From the NCBI GenBank assembly GCA_958427975.1, contig CAUAEH010000008.1, positions 1 through 56,077 on the forward strand: 56,077 nt of DNA, given 5' to 3'. Positions 34,040-42,319 of the stretch are shown here, one piece after another (within the stretch, counting starts at the first letter, position 1; each line of letters opens with the position of its first letter). The DNA is from an uncultured Collinsella sp. GTDB lineage: Bacteria > Actinomycetota > Coriobacteriia > Coriobacteriales > Coriobacteriaceae. The translations under genes were made by a program, and so were the position numbers. The notes under the pieces were generated by a model. The model saw only the letters and a list, made by a program, of their open reading frames with translations, ran no database searches and was not told the origin of the DNA.

Positions 34040-35377
34040 ATGGACGAGATGTTTGCCATTAAATGTCAAAACTGCGGCGGTCCTATGTACTCGCACCAGG
34101 CTAAGCGCAGCTTTGAGTGCGCCTATTGCGGTGCGATCATTCCGTGGCAGGCGGACGCCGGAGAGCCCAAGAGCGCTTTGGGCATTCGCCATACGCCGTT
34201 GACGGTGGTGGATGGACTGCTCAAGCTCACGCATGTGTCGCAACTCGAGCGCCCGGAGGACCCGGACTGGTATTTCTTCAATTCGCACTGGCGCAATCAG
34301 TCGGTCCTGGAACATCTGCTGTGGGAGGATCGCGGCACGGCGCAAGAGATCCAAGAGGCCACGCATGTGAGCATTCCTTGTCCCTTCTGCGGAGCGTCCT
34401 TTGAGGGCGAGTCAACGCAGCGCGTGTTTGAGTGCCCGTCCTGCGGCAACAAGATCGGCATTGCCGACCTGCTCAAGCCGGGGACGTTTAGCAAGCGCCT
34501 GACCTTGGGCGTTGGTGCGGAGTATGTACCTGGGCAGGGTATTCCATGTGAAATCTCGCCGCAGCAGGCACGTGCCAACGCGCTGCAGCTGGTGCGCCAG
34601 TACCCCGACGCCTTTGCCGGGCACGACGTGGAAGACGCGATCCAAAACGACATGATGCTCTTCTACTTCCCCATGGCGCTCGCGGATTTGCGCATGATGG
34701 CGTCCTTCCCGGGCAAGGGCCTGAGCAAGGAGACCTTGGTGTACTACGAGGTGCTCGACTGGGCGTATCCGAGGGCAAACTATCTGGATGTTCGACTTAT
34801 GGGAATTTTGGAGCCGTGGGACTTTGCCAAGGTTGGGCCGTTCGATCCCGCCATGCAGGAAGGCGACTTCCGCGTTGTCTCCGTCGATGCGTCTACCAAG
34901 GACCAGGTGGTCATTGATAAGTTGGCGCTCGACATTGCCGGCAACGATGCCGAGGCGGTGCTGGGGCTCAATAAAAAGAGCATCCGCACCTGGGCGCGCA
35001 AGGCCCGCAAGCATAAGGACGGCCTAGTGATGGTGCCGGTCTACTTTGTCGATCGTCCGGCGACGGATGGCCGCGATGGCGAGCAGGTGCGCATTGCCGT
35101 AAACGGCCAGACGGGTCGTGCGGCCGCGGTGGTGTTTAGCGACAAGCGCGAAACGCATATCGTGGCACCGCTCAATCCGAGTCTGCATCTGTCCGGTGAG
35201 AGCACCGTGCACTCCACGCCCGTCGAGGTCAAATACGTTAAATCTCCGTTCCTGTACCAGATCGTGCGCCGTGGAGGCGGCGAGCAGCCGCGACAGGTGG
35301 CGGCCGCAGCCGAGGGTTCCTACCGAGAAGAAAAGCCCAAACGCCGCGGTCTGCTGGGTGCGCTATTTGGGAAGTAG
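34040..35377 (+). CDS. Double zinc-ribbon protein of unknown function
   Basis: A 445-residue cytosolic protein. Two zinc ribbons are clear near the N-terminus: CQNCGG with FECAYCG, and CPFCGA with FECPSCGNK, each CxxC-CxxC. The rest has no motif I recognise. A hydrophobic stretch near 175-190 is too polar for a certain membrane helix, and the C-terminus is basic (EEKPKRRGLLGALFGK). AAAGGAGG 8 nt before ATG 34040 sets the start. It may be a nucleic-acid-binding or chaperone-like adaptor, but nothing in the context decides this. It precedes a lower-GC accessory stretch. Confidence 0.7.
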   Translation: MDEMFAIKCQNCGGPMYSHQAKRSFECAYCGAIIPWQADAGEPKSALGIRHTPLTVVDGLLKLTHVSQLERPEDPDWYFFNSHWRNQSVLEHLLWEDRGTAQEIQEATHVSIPCPFCGASFEGESTQRVFECPSCGNKIGIADLLKPGTFSKRLTLGVGAEYVPGQGIPCEISPQQARANALQLVRQYPDAFAGHDVEDAIQNDMMLFYFPMALADLRMMASFPGKGLSKETLVYYEVLDWAYPRANYLDVRLMGILEPWDFAKVGPFDPAMQEGDFRVVSVDASTKDQVVIDKLALDIAGNDAEAVLGLNKKSIRTWARKARKHKDGLVMVPVYFVDRPATDGRDGEQVRIAVNGQTGRAAAVVFSDKRETHIVAPLNPSLHLSGESTVHSTPVEVKYVKSPFLYQIVRRGGGEQPRQVAAAAEGSYREEKPKRRGLLGALFGK

Positions 35378-35425
35378 GGGAGTGGCGCCGGGGTGTCGGG
35401 CTGCATCACAAGGTCATTAGATGAA

Positions 35426-35453
35426 TTTAAAAGTGCTGGGAACGTGCTAACAT
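35426..35453 (+). promoter_or_regulatory. Candidate promoter of the SHOCT-domain gene
   Basis: -35 TTTAAA (35426-35431), 16-nt spacer, extended -10 TGCTAACAT (-10 hexamer 35448-35453). The gene starts 39 bp further on. Confidence 0.5.
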
Positions 35454-35492
35454 TGCCGATAGCCTTAATCTTGTAGAAGCGGAGGCCGGATT

Positions 35493-35960
35493 ATGGGTTT
35501 TGCGGATCAGCAGCTTCAGATTCAGGTACCGTATTCTCCTGACGACACGTTTAATGCCTTGAAGGCAGCTATGGAAAAGCTACCTAAAGTAAAAGTTGAT
35601 AGCGCATCGCCCACAACAAGAACAGTTGCAGCCGAGATTGGTATGAGCCTTTGGTCCTGGGGTGAAAATATCAGTATTTCGGTTGTTCCAGTTGAAGGCT
35701 GATCTGGCGTTACTGTCATCTCGTCATCTAAGGTCAGGGCAAACGTATTAAACGGGGGCAAAAATGCAAAGAATATTGCCGAGATAGTCGATGCCCTATC
35801 GAAGGAGCTCGAGCAGTATCCGCAGGTCTCACAGACTATTGAGACGCTGGTGGATAGTGGTGATGTAGCTGCAAGGCTCGAGAGGCTTGCAGCGCTGCGT
35901 GAAAGTGGAGTACTTACCGAGGAAGAGTTTGCTGCAGAAAAGGCGAAAAATCTTTCGTAA
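35493..35960 (+). pseudogene. SHOCT-domain protein interrupted by in-frame TGA
   Basis: The frame runs 156 codons but has TGA at 35700-35702, after ISISVVPVEG. The same frame then continues SGVTVISSSKVRANVLNGG and ends with RLERLAALRESGVLTEEEFA before TAA. The last part is a SHOCT domain, a short C-terminal oligomerisation motif. One base change (for example GGA to TGA) explains the break. GCGGAGG precedes ATG. GC content is clearly lower than in neighbouring genes. The two pieces could be expressed separately, but a recent nonsense mutation is the simpler reading. Confidence 0.7.
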
Positions 35961-35964
35961 TTAG

Positions 35965-36027
35965 ACACGATGGTTGGATTTGCATTCTGGTATTGAACTT
36001 GTTTATACCAGGCTGAAAACATCGTGT
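35965..36027. repeat. Nested inverted repeats after the SHOCT pseudogene
   Basis: Outer arms ACACGATG (35965-35972) and CATCGTGT (36020-36027); inner arms CTGGTAT (35987-35993) and ATACCAG (36005-36011). There is no T-run. It may be a transcript-end structure or a regulatory site. Confidence 0.5.
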
Positions 36028-36054
36028 GGAATGAAAGTGCGCAGTAGCCTCGCC

Positions 36055-36381
36055 TTATACAGCAATAGGGACCTCTTTTGGGCGCCCTGCCTTTGGTGCG
36101 TCAGCGAGTCGTGCCTCGATGGAAGCTTTGGACACCATTCACTTGGTGCCATCCTTCCATGAATCCAACAGCCCTGCATTTATCAGTTGCGATACCCGCG
36201 CTGAGCTAACACCGAGTATACGCGCGGCATTCGCTGCGGTGACGGCGGGGATGTCGGCGAGTTCGCGGCTGACGGCTACGGCGATAATCTTGCCGCCGTG
36301 TCGCGGCTCATGTCCGAAGTCTGGCGCGGGAAGTTCAATGCCGTCCGAATCAAAGAACTCGAATTCCCATGCGTAAACCAG
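36055..36381 (-). pseudogene. HTH antitoxin-like gene, CTG start and in-frame TGA
   Basis: On the minus strand a perfect AGGAGG (36388-36393) lies 6 nt before CTG 36381. The frame reads LVYAWEFEFFDSDGIELPAP, then a helix-turn-helix (VTAANAARILGVSSARVSQL) and LDSWKDGTK before TGA at 36139-36141. It then continues in frame MVSKASIEARLADAPKAGRP to TAA at 36055-36057. An intact ancestor would be about 108 residues, with a HicB-like beta sheet and an HTH, as in chromosomal antitoxins. Two lesions (ATG to CTG, and Arg codon to TGA) suggest decay. A short upstream frame (36394-36495) ending at TAG beside the ribosome site may be the remnant of a partner gene. Confidence 0.6.
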
Positions 36382-36585
36382 GTAAGACCTCCTCTAATGG
36401 CGAATAATACGAGGCGTACTCCTAGAAGCATTGCCAGTCGCATCGATGCGGCTGATCATGCCTATCTTAAAGCCTCGCGCGGACTCGAATTTCAATGTCG
36501 CCTAGCGCCTTCGTGCAGGATTCCCGAAGTGACTAAAATGTGACCATAGAGGCAGTTTTAACTCTAACCATGGGGAGCGATGTGT

Positions 36586-36855
36586 ATGGACAACAACACT
36601 TTGCTATTCCAGGGTAAGGGTTCGGGCAGGTTTAAAGACGTCAAGATCTACCCTAACCGCATTGAGGTACTCAAGAAGGGCACTTTCGGCGGCAAGCACA
36701 CCGAGATTGTCTACCTTAAGGACATCACGGGGGTCAGCAGGATCAAGGGCCGCGACGTTTTTCTGCGCAACAGGCTGTTGACTGCCTGTGTCTTTAGCCT
36801 GAGCAGCCGCTCCCAGGCTCAGGAATTCGTCAACGTGCTGAACATAGTGATGTAG
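36586..36855 (+). CDS. Small PH-like domain protein
   Basis: An 89-residue protein, MDNNTLLFQGKGSGRFKDVK and onwards, with alternating strands and a final helix (RSQAQEFVNVLNIVM). The pattern, especially IYPNRIEVLKKG and IVYLKDITGV, fits a bacterial PH-like domain such as those paired with SHOCT modules. GGGGAG precedes ATG 36586; ATG 36580 is an alternative. The function is unknown. It may have belonged with the broken SHOCT gene nearby. Confidence 0.65.
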   Translation: MDNNTLLFQGKGSGRFKDVKIYPNRIEVLKKGTFGGKHTEIVYLKDITGVSRIKGRDVFLRNRLLTACVFSLSSRSQAQEFVNVLNIVM

Positions 36856-36879
36856 CCTATGGCGGCGTTCGGGCCAAGG

Positions 36880-36919
36880 TAAAAATCGGGGGCACAGAAC
36901 GGTGTCCTACGCTCCCGAT
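36880..36919 (-). terminator. Intrinsic terminator of the PI-PLC-like gene
   Basis: On the minus strand ATCGGG (36914-36919) pairs with CCCGAT (36885-36890), with partial pairing inside the loop, followed by TTTTTA. Confidence 0.7.
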
Positions 36920-36949
36920 TGAGTCGATGTGTTTAAAAGGCCGGCTTGC

Positions 36950-39433
36950 CTATTCGCTAGCGCCTTCGCTGTCTTCGCGGTCACTGGCAAGCTTTGCCGC
37001 GCCAGCGACCGTTGTCGCCACGGCGGCAGCGGCGAGCCCGGCGGCGATACCAGAGCCGTCGCCCGTGTCGGCGAGTTTTCCGCCCGAGTCCTTGCTCTTG
37101 TTGCCGCCGCCGTTCTTGTCGGCGCCGTCTGCGTTGGAACCCGTGCCGGCGTCGGCGCCGCCTGCACTGCCCGAGGCCGCTACGGTAAAGCTTACGGCTC
37201 CATCGCTGGCGAGCATGTAGTTCTGTGCCGCGTCGCCCAAAAGGTCTTTCGCGCGCACCCAGTACGTCCCTGCGGCAAATGTTTCGCCCTCGGCCATTGC
37301 CGTGCCCGGAGCGCCGTTCGCGTCGTGCACAAACTCGAGCTGGGCCGTGCAGGCATCGGTTTCGAGCTTGCCCTCGAGTGATGCCGCAATCTTGGCGCGC
37401 ACGTCTTCGCCGGTCTTAAGGCCTTCGAGTCCCTCAAAATGGGGCGTCAGCGCGCGTCGATCGATATCGATGGGCACAGAGCCCTGCAGCCCCGTAACGG
37501 TCTCGTTGCCCAGGGCGTCGACATCCACGTATTCGATGGCAAACGCGCTGCCAGAAGCGGCCACGTTGAGTACGTTGCTGCTGTCGACAAGGCGGAAATG
37601 GCCCTCGCCAACGGTCTTGCCATCTTGGAGCGAGGCATCGCTCAGCGAGTCTCCATACGTCATGTGCATGCGGTCCGGGAGGCAGCATGAAACTGTTGGC
37701 TTGTGCTTCGCGTCGTAATTGCGTTGGTAGATGCTCCGGGCCAGTGCCGAATCGACAAAGTCGGACGCGATAATGCCAACGTGCTTGAGGCAATCTGACT
37801 TTGTTTTATCGCTGCCGCTGGGATTGATGTACTGGCTCTTGTACAGATGCTCGTTGACCACTCGCGCCGCGGTAAAAGGATTGCTTTCTTGTTTGTAATT
37901 CGTGCAACTGGTGTAGTTGATAGACCAGCAGCGTTCCAGGACTTGCACCTTGGCGCCATCATTGTCCTCGACGTCCACCTTGTTGCGCGTGAGATTGGTC
38001 GTCTCTCGCAGCGCCATATCGACCCAGCTAATCTTGTCGGTTCCGGTGCATTCAAAATGGTCCTGGGCGTATACCTTGGTGCAATAGGGCTCTTTGTCGC
38101 CCGCATTGCCCGTAGTCTCAAAGCCTCGCGCGTCTTGGACGAGGCACATCGACTGCCCGGAATGCGCCTTGATTTTGTCGTCCCATTGGGTGAGATCGAG
38201 GCCCCACGTGTGGCTGCTTACGCTGTTGCCGGCGAGTACAAATCGACGCAGCAGGACGATCTTTCCGCGCACCTCGTTCAGTGTGGGGATTCGGCTCGAC
38301 GTGTAGAACAGATCGGGATTATCGTGCATAACCTTGGCGAAAGCCGTCGTAACGCTTTCGTCGGTAGCCTCGTCGTTGCCTCGTGACGCAAGCATGATGA
38401 GCGCTTCTGACGGGTTTTCGTTCAAAAATGTTTTGAAGTAACCGATGACATCGGAGAGATGCATAAAGCCCCCGTCTTTTTTGAGCAGGTAGCATCTTCC
38501 ATGGTCGATACCGGGGTCGCCGTTCTCGTCGTTCCTTCCGAGTCGGATATCAAAATAGCGAATGCCTTCGAGCAACTGCGTCGGGATGTAATCCTGCTGG
38601 CACTTTGCTTGTGAGGATTGGGGCTCGGTGTCGTTGTCCACGCTGCAGGTGCCCGAATCATGCGTGCCCGGGATACTCAGCTCGTCGAGGTACTTGTTGT
38701 CGTCGACGTATTTCATCCAGCATGGTCCGTCGACGTAGCTGCTATACGTGGTCCAGTCGATACTTCTAACTGTGGTATTGATCTTGCCCATGTCGTAACC
38801 GACAAGTTCTAGCTCCCACGGAATGCTCTTACTCTTATGGCAGATCTTATTGTTGTCCTGGTCTTTGCCGTCCGATTCTATTGCTAGGTACTTAATGTCT
38901 TTTTTCTCGGTTTCTTTCTCGACCGTGCGGTCTCGAATGATATAGGTTCCGTTTGATTGACGTTCGAACGCAAAAGCGCGGCTGGGCTTGTTGTCATACT
39001 CGCCGCCCCATACGTGGATGACCTTTCCATCTTTGTCCGAGTCGTCGTCGACCGACCAAATGCTGTAGCCCGTCTTTTTATGCTCTTCGAAATTGAGCAA
39101 GGTGCGGATAGCATACCAGTTTGTATCGTCATTCTTGGTCGTTACGTTCTCAAGGATGAGCTTGCTGGACGTGCCGTCGTTAAACAGGTGGCAGACGTTG
39201 CCGCGAACGTTGCCGTCTTGGTTGACGCTCGCGGTGCGAAAATAGCCCGCGGGGCGAAGGCGAATGACGAAATTGTCGAGGCTGTCCGACGGTGCGGGTG
39301 TGTTGTCTGCAAATGCCGTTCGCAGGGGAATGCCCGGCGCTGCGGTTTCAGGCAGGCTTGCAAGTGGTGACAACGCCGCAAGCCCTAGGCCCAGCGTAAA
39401 CGCTCGGCGGCTGATGGCATGGTGTTCGGTCAT
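36950..39433 (-). CDS. Tat-exported, sortase-anchored PI-PLC-like phosphodiesterase
   Basis: An 827-residue surface protein. The N-terminus has a twin-arginine signal, ISRRAFTLGLGLAALSPLAS, and the C-terminus a sortase-type signal: LADTG (about 787), an Ala-rich membrane helix and a charged tail. The central domain matches the X-domain of phosphatidylinositol-specific phospholipase C: LSIPGTHDSGT (catalytic His, about 256), GIRYFDIRLGR, and IDHGRCYLL (second His). The segment before it (40-200) resembles a ricin-like or carbohydrate-binding beta module, a guess. A C-terminal EGETFAAGTYWVRAKD domain resembles a Gram-positive surface repeat. GGAGGAG precedes ATG. The substrate could be host inositol phospholipid. 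Confidence 0.82.
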   Translation of the reverse strand: MTEHHAISRRAFTLGLGLAALSPLASLPETAAPGIPLRTAFADNTPAPSDSLDNFVIRLRPAGYFRTASVNQDGNVRGNVCHLFNDGTSSKLILENVTTKNDDTNWYAIRTLLNFEEHKKTGYSIWSVDDDSDKDGKVIHVWGGEYDNKPSRAFAFERQSNGTYIIRDRTVEKETEKKDIKYLAIESDGKDQDNNKICHKSKSIPWELELVGYDMGKINTTVRSIDWTTYSSYVDGPCWMKYVDDNKYLDELSIPGTHDSGTCSVDNDTEPQSSQAKCQQDYIPTQLLEGIRYFDIRLGRNDENGDPGIDHGRCYLLKKDGGFMHLSDVIGYFKTFLNENPSEALIMLASRGNDEATDESVTTAFAKVMHDNPDLFYTSSRIPTLNEVRGKIVLLRRFVLAGNSVSSHTWGLDLTQWDDKIKAHSGQSMCLVQDARGFETTGNAGDKEPYCTKVYAQDHFECTGTDKISWVDMALRETTNLTRNKVDVEDNDGAKVQVLERCWSINYTSCTNYKQESNPFTAARVVNEHLYKSQYINPSGSDKTKSDCLKHVGIIASDFVDSALARSIYQRNYDAKHKPTVSCCLPDRMHMTYGDSLSDASLQDGKTVGEGHFRLVDSSNVLNVAASGSAFAIEYVDVDALGNETVTGLQGSVPIDIDRRALTPHFEGLEGLKTGEDVRAKIAASLEGKLETDACTAQLEFVHDANGAPGTAMAEGETFAAGTYWVRAKDLLGDAAQNYMLASDGAVSFTVAASGSAGGADAGTGSNADGADKNGGGNKSKDSGGKLADTGDGSGIAAGLAAAAVATTVAGAAKLASDREDSEGASE

Positions 39434-39640
39434 ATCTCCTCCGTTCGCAGGGTGCGGTTATGCACTTGTTTTGGTCACTATACTGCCCAGATGTTTAAAG
39501 ACGCCGGTTTAAATTGCCTGCGCGGCGCTATAAATCGGCGGGCGGACGTGTTGGGGCACTTGTCTATTTGTGCTGTTATCACGTTTGGGATGGTTTTGGA
39601 GCCCGGCATCCTGCGTTCGTCGGCTACCGGCATAAGAATG

Positions 39641-39666
39641 GGGAGGGTCGGCTTACCGGCCCTCCC
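39641..39666 (-). terminator. Hairpin downstream of the lipoprotein gene
   Basis: GGGAGGGTCGG (39641-39651) pairs with CCGGCCCTCCC (39656-39666) with one G-T pair. The following minus-strand sequence is only mildly T-rich. The remainder of 39434-39738 has no gene. Confidence 0.5.
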
Positions 39667-39738
39667 TGGGTACGAAGCGCTGGGATACCGTCGCTTGTTT
39701 GCACTGCGTCCGTGTTTCCCGTTGTGCTCGCCAGTCGC

Positions 39739-40332
39739 TTAGCGCTTGATCTCGATATCCTCGAGCTTGACGTCCATGGCCTCGGTCTTGGCCTTGGCGA
39801 TGTCGTCGGCAAACTCCAGAGACTTCATCATGGTCTCGACGGCGTCCTTGTGCTCCTCGACATTGTCGATACGTACGTACACACTGCCGCCGTCAACGTC
39901 AGTGAAGTACTCGGTCGTCACGCCGCCCGAGTGCGTAAAGTAGGCGCTGCGCCAGGTCTTGCCGTTGTACTTAACGGGATCGCTCTCGGTCCATCCGGAG
40001 TTGGCCTTCCACTTTGCCTCGTAGTCGAACAGTTCATCGGCGTTCTTGTCAGGATCGAAGACGGTGATGAAGCGGTCGCTGGCATGCTCGCTCTCGGTGA
40101 ACTTAAACTGGGCCCTGTCGGCGGTATCGCCTGCGACGTCCGTGATTTCGACGCCCTCGGGCACCTCGACTTTAAACCAAATGAAGTCAGTCCTCATATC
40201 CACGGCGGGCTTTTCTGCTCCGCCGCCACCGCCACTTCCGGTAGCGCCGTCGCTGCCACCGCAACCCACCAAGGCAACTGCGGCAAAGAGACTGATGCAG
40301 AGGGTGAGAATCGCAAAGGCCTTCTTTTTCAT
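39739..40332 (-). CDS. Secreted lipoprotein of unknown function
   Basis: A 197-residue lipoprotein. The signal peptide MKKKAFAILTLCISLFAAVA ends in the lipobox LVGC, then a Gly/Ser-rich linker. The mature part looks like a single alpha/beta domain (for example IWFKVEVPEGVEI, KTWRSAYFTHSGG and VYVRIDNVEEH), reminiscent of small lipoproteins that bind or sense at the membrane. I do not recognise a family. GGAGGA precedes ATG. Confidence 0.75.
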   Translation of the reverse strand: MKKKAFAILTLCISLFAAVALVGCGGSDGATGSGGGGGAEKPAVDMRTDFIWFKVEVPEGVEITDVAGDTADRAQFKFTESEHASDRFITVFDPDKNADELFDYEAKWKANSGWTESDPVKYNGKTWRSAYFTHSGGVTTEYFTDVDGGSVYVRIDNVEEHKDAVETMMKSLEFADDIAKAKTEAMDVKLEDIEIKR

Positions 40333-40409
40333 GGTCGTGTCCTCCTCGATCTGTAACCGCCCATGGATTACCTGCCTTTACTGTACGCGCGAGCGGCTCG
40401 CTCGGGTGG

Positions 40410-40631
40410 GCCATGTGTCCCATTCTGAGGGCTGGAATTGCGCCGACAAGTGGCAATATGCGCGGGTCCAAAAGAGGGGAGAGCCGATGCTGTCGGCCCT
40501 CACCGGGGTTGGGCGCCCAGTGTTTTAAAGGGGCGCGTGTACGCGGGCATTGCCCCAATAGGTTCCTTGTTTATAGATATGTCCCAGTTTGTGACGTCCG
40601 GAAGTCCCGAAAGTTGAGCCATGTGCCCCAT
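40410..40631. repeat. Short direct repeat in the gene-free stretch before fchA
   Basis: GCCATGTGTCCCAT (40410-40423) and GCCATGTGCCCCAT (40618-40631) differ by one base and lie in the 460-bp region 40333-40792, which otherwise shows no gene. The significance is uncertain. Confidence 0.4.
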
Positions 40632-40741
40632 GTTTGCGTTGGCATGGTCTATCGTGTGCCATAGAAATCCGCGATGGCCAGGTGCGCTGACGCTTGAGTA
40701 CTTATGGGCTAGACTTAGCACCATTATGTGATCGATGCGGT

Positions 40742-40765
40742 CGGTCGGTGGTTGCCACCCGACCG
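40742..40765 (+). promoter_or_regulatory. Hairpin in the fchA leader
   Basis: A 10-bp stem with one bulged C and a 3-nt loop (40742-40751 with 40755-40765) ends 27 nt before the fchA start. There is no T-run, so it is more likely a leader structure than a terminator. Confidence 0.4.
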
Positions 40766-40792
40766 ATGTATATGACTTGAAGGTGCGTGCGT

Positions 40793-41425
40793 ATGAGCCA
40801 AGAGATGATGGACAAGACCTGCCGCGGGTTTGCCGAGGCGCTTGCCGCGCGCGAGCCGGTTCCCGGTGGTGGCAGCGCGAGCGCTTTTGTGGGCGCGCTG
40901 GGCGCCTCGCTGTGCGGAATGGTTGCCCGCTACGGTGCGACCAATCCCGCGCTTGCTGATCGTGCGGATGACCTGACGCGCGCGTTTACCCAGGCTGATG
41001 AGCTGGCCCAGGAGCTTGTCGAGTTGGTTGCCGAGGACGTTCGTGCGTACGGCCAAGTGTCGGCGGCGTACGGTATTCCGCGCGATGATCCGGCTCGACC
41101 GGCTGCGATTCAGGATGCACTGCACGTGGCAGCCATGCCGCCGTACCGCATTATGGATGCGTGCGGTCGTGCGCTGGCGCTGCTCGAGGACATGGCCGAT
41201 AAGGGTTCGCGCCAACTGCTGTCCGATGTGGCGTGCGGCGCCGTATTCTGCCGCGCTGCCATGCAGGGCGCGAGTTTGACGCTCTTTGCGAACACCACGT
41301 CTATGAAGGATTGCGCTCGTGCTGAGGAGCTCGAGACGTCGTGTGATGAGCTGCTCGACACATGGTTGCCGCGCGCCGATGCGCTGGCGCGTCGCGCCTC
41401 CGACGCTGCAAGGAAGAGAGGATAG
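40793..41425 (+). CDS. fchA: Cyclodeaminase/methenyl-THF cyclohydrolase (FchA-like)
   Basis: A 210-residue helical protein of the FTCD C-terminal (cyclodeaminase/cyclohydrolase) family. The signature PVPGGGSASAFVGALGASL is at residues 23-41. Family members hydrolyse 5,10-methenyl-THF to 10-formyl-THF or deaminate formimino-THF. It lies 2 nt upstream of folD, and no histidine-degradation genes are near, so the cyclohydrolase role (FchA) is favoured. GAAGG precedes ATG 40793. The case is strengthened because the adjacent FolD lacks the residues of its own cyclohydrolase site. Confidence 0.87.
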   Translation: MSQEMMDKTCRGFAEALAAREPVPGGGSASAFVGALGASLCGMVARYGATNPALADRADDLTRAFTQADELAQELVELVAEDVRAYGQVSAAYGIPRDDPARPAAIQDALHVAAMPPYRIMDACGRALALLEDMADKGSRQLLSDVACGAVFCRAAMQGASLTLFANTTSMKDCARAEELETSCDELLDTWLPRADALARRASDAARKRG

Positions 41426-41427
41426 CC

Positions 41428-42282
41428 ATGGCTGAACTGCTGAAGGGTGCTCCCGTTGCTCGCGCTTTGACTGAGGAGCTTGCTGCTCGCTGCGCAGCCC
41501 TGCGCGAGCGGGGCGTTGTTCCGACGTTGGCTATCGTGCGTGTAGGTGAACGCGAGGACGACCTATCCTACGAGCGCGGTGCGCTCAAGCGCTGCGAAAA
41601 AGTGGGGATTGAGGCTCGTCGCGTTTTGCTTTCTGCCGATGTTTCGCAGGACGAGCTGTTGACGGCCATCGAGGACATCAATACCGATTCGGCTGTTCAT
41701 GGCTGCCTGATGTTCCGCCCGCTGCCCGCCGGCCTTGACGAGAACGCCGTCGCCGCAGTGCTCGATCCCGCCAAGGACGTTGACTCCATGACGCCGGCTT
41801 CGCTGCTCACCACGCTTTCGAGGCGCGGCGAGGGTTTTGCCCCCTGCACAGCCGAAGCCGTGCTTGCTTTGCTGGATCATTACGGCGTTGAGCTGGATGG
41901 AGCTAAGGTTGCTGTGGTCGGGCGCTCGCTGGTGATCGGGCGTCCCGTTGCCGCCATGCTTACGGCGCGCAATGCCACCGTGACGACGTGCCATACGCAT
42001 ACGCGCGACCTTGCTGCCGAGTGCCGTGCGGCTGATATTGTGGTTGCGGCCGTTGGGCGCGCGCACACGATTGGTGTGGACGCGGTTCGCGAGGGCCAGA
42101 CGATCATCGATGTGGGCATTAACTGGGATGAGGACGCTGGCAAGCTGGTGGGTGACGTCGATTTTGTTGCCGCGGCGCCGGTTGTTGGTGCCATCACCCC
42201 CGTGCCGGGCGGCGTGGGGGCTGTGACCACCGCGATTCTCGCCAAACACGTGATTGAGGCGGCGGAGCGCGCATCGAAATAG
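41428..42282 (+). CDS. folD: FolD-family methylene-THF dehydrogenase, cyclohydrolase residues lost
   Basis: A 284-residue FolD homologue that interconverts 5,10-methylene- and methenyl-THF with NADP. The family blocks are present: RPLPAGLDENAV, DPAKDVDSMTP, the nucleotide loop VVGRSLVIGRPVAAML, and TPVPGGVGAVTTAIL. Ungapped comparison with E. coli FolD places Ala52 where the essential cyclohydrolase Lys54 should be (SYERGALKRCEKVG versus IYVASKRKACEEVG). Phe96 stands where Gln98 belongs; Tyr48 and Asp in KDVD are kept. It should therefore be dehydrogenase-only and rely on FchA, encoded 2 nt upstream. GGAAGAGAGG precedes ATG. Confidence 0.9.
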   Translation: MAELLKGAPVARALTEELAARCAALRERGVVPTLAIVRVGEREDDLSYERGALKRCEKVGIEARRVLLSADVSQDELLTAIEDINTDSAVHGCLMFRPLPAGLDENAVAAVLDPAKDVDSMTPASLLTTLSRRGEGFAPCTAEAVLALLDHYGVELDGAKVAVVGRSLVIGRPVAAMLTARNATVTTCHTHTRDLAAECRAADIVVAAVGRAHTIGVDAVREGQTIIDVGINWDEDAGKLVGDVDFVAAAPVVGAITPVPGGVGAVTTAILAKHVIEAAERASK

Positions 42283-42319
42283 GCGTTTTGGGCTGTTTGA
42301 GGGGGTTAGCTATATACCA

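Noticed and set aside
35700..35702. Selenocysteine or recoded TGA in the SHOCT gene
   Set aside because: TGA is used as a normal stop by ruvC and ruvA in the window, no SECIS-like need is apparent, and one base change explains it.
40413..40664. Small plus-strand frame in the gap before fchA
   Set aside because: No ribosome site, no hydrophobic or domain pattern, and its composition looks random.
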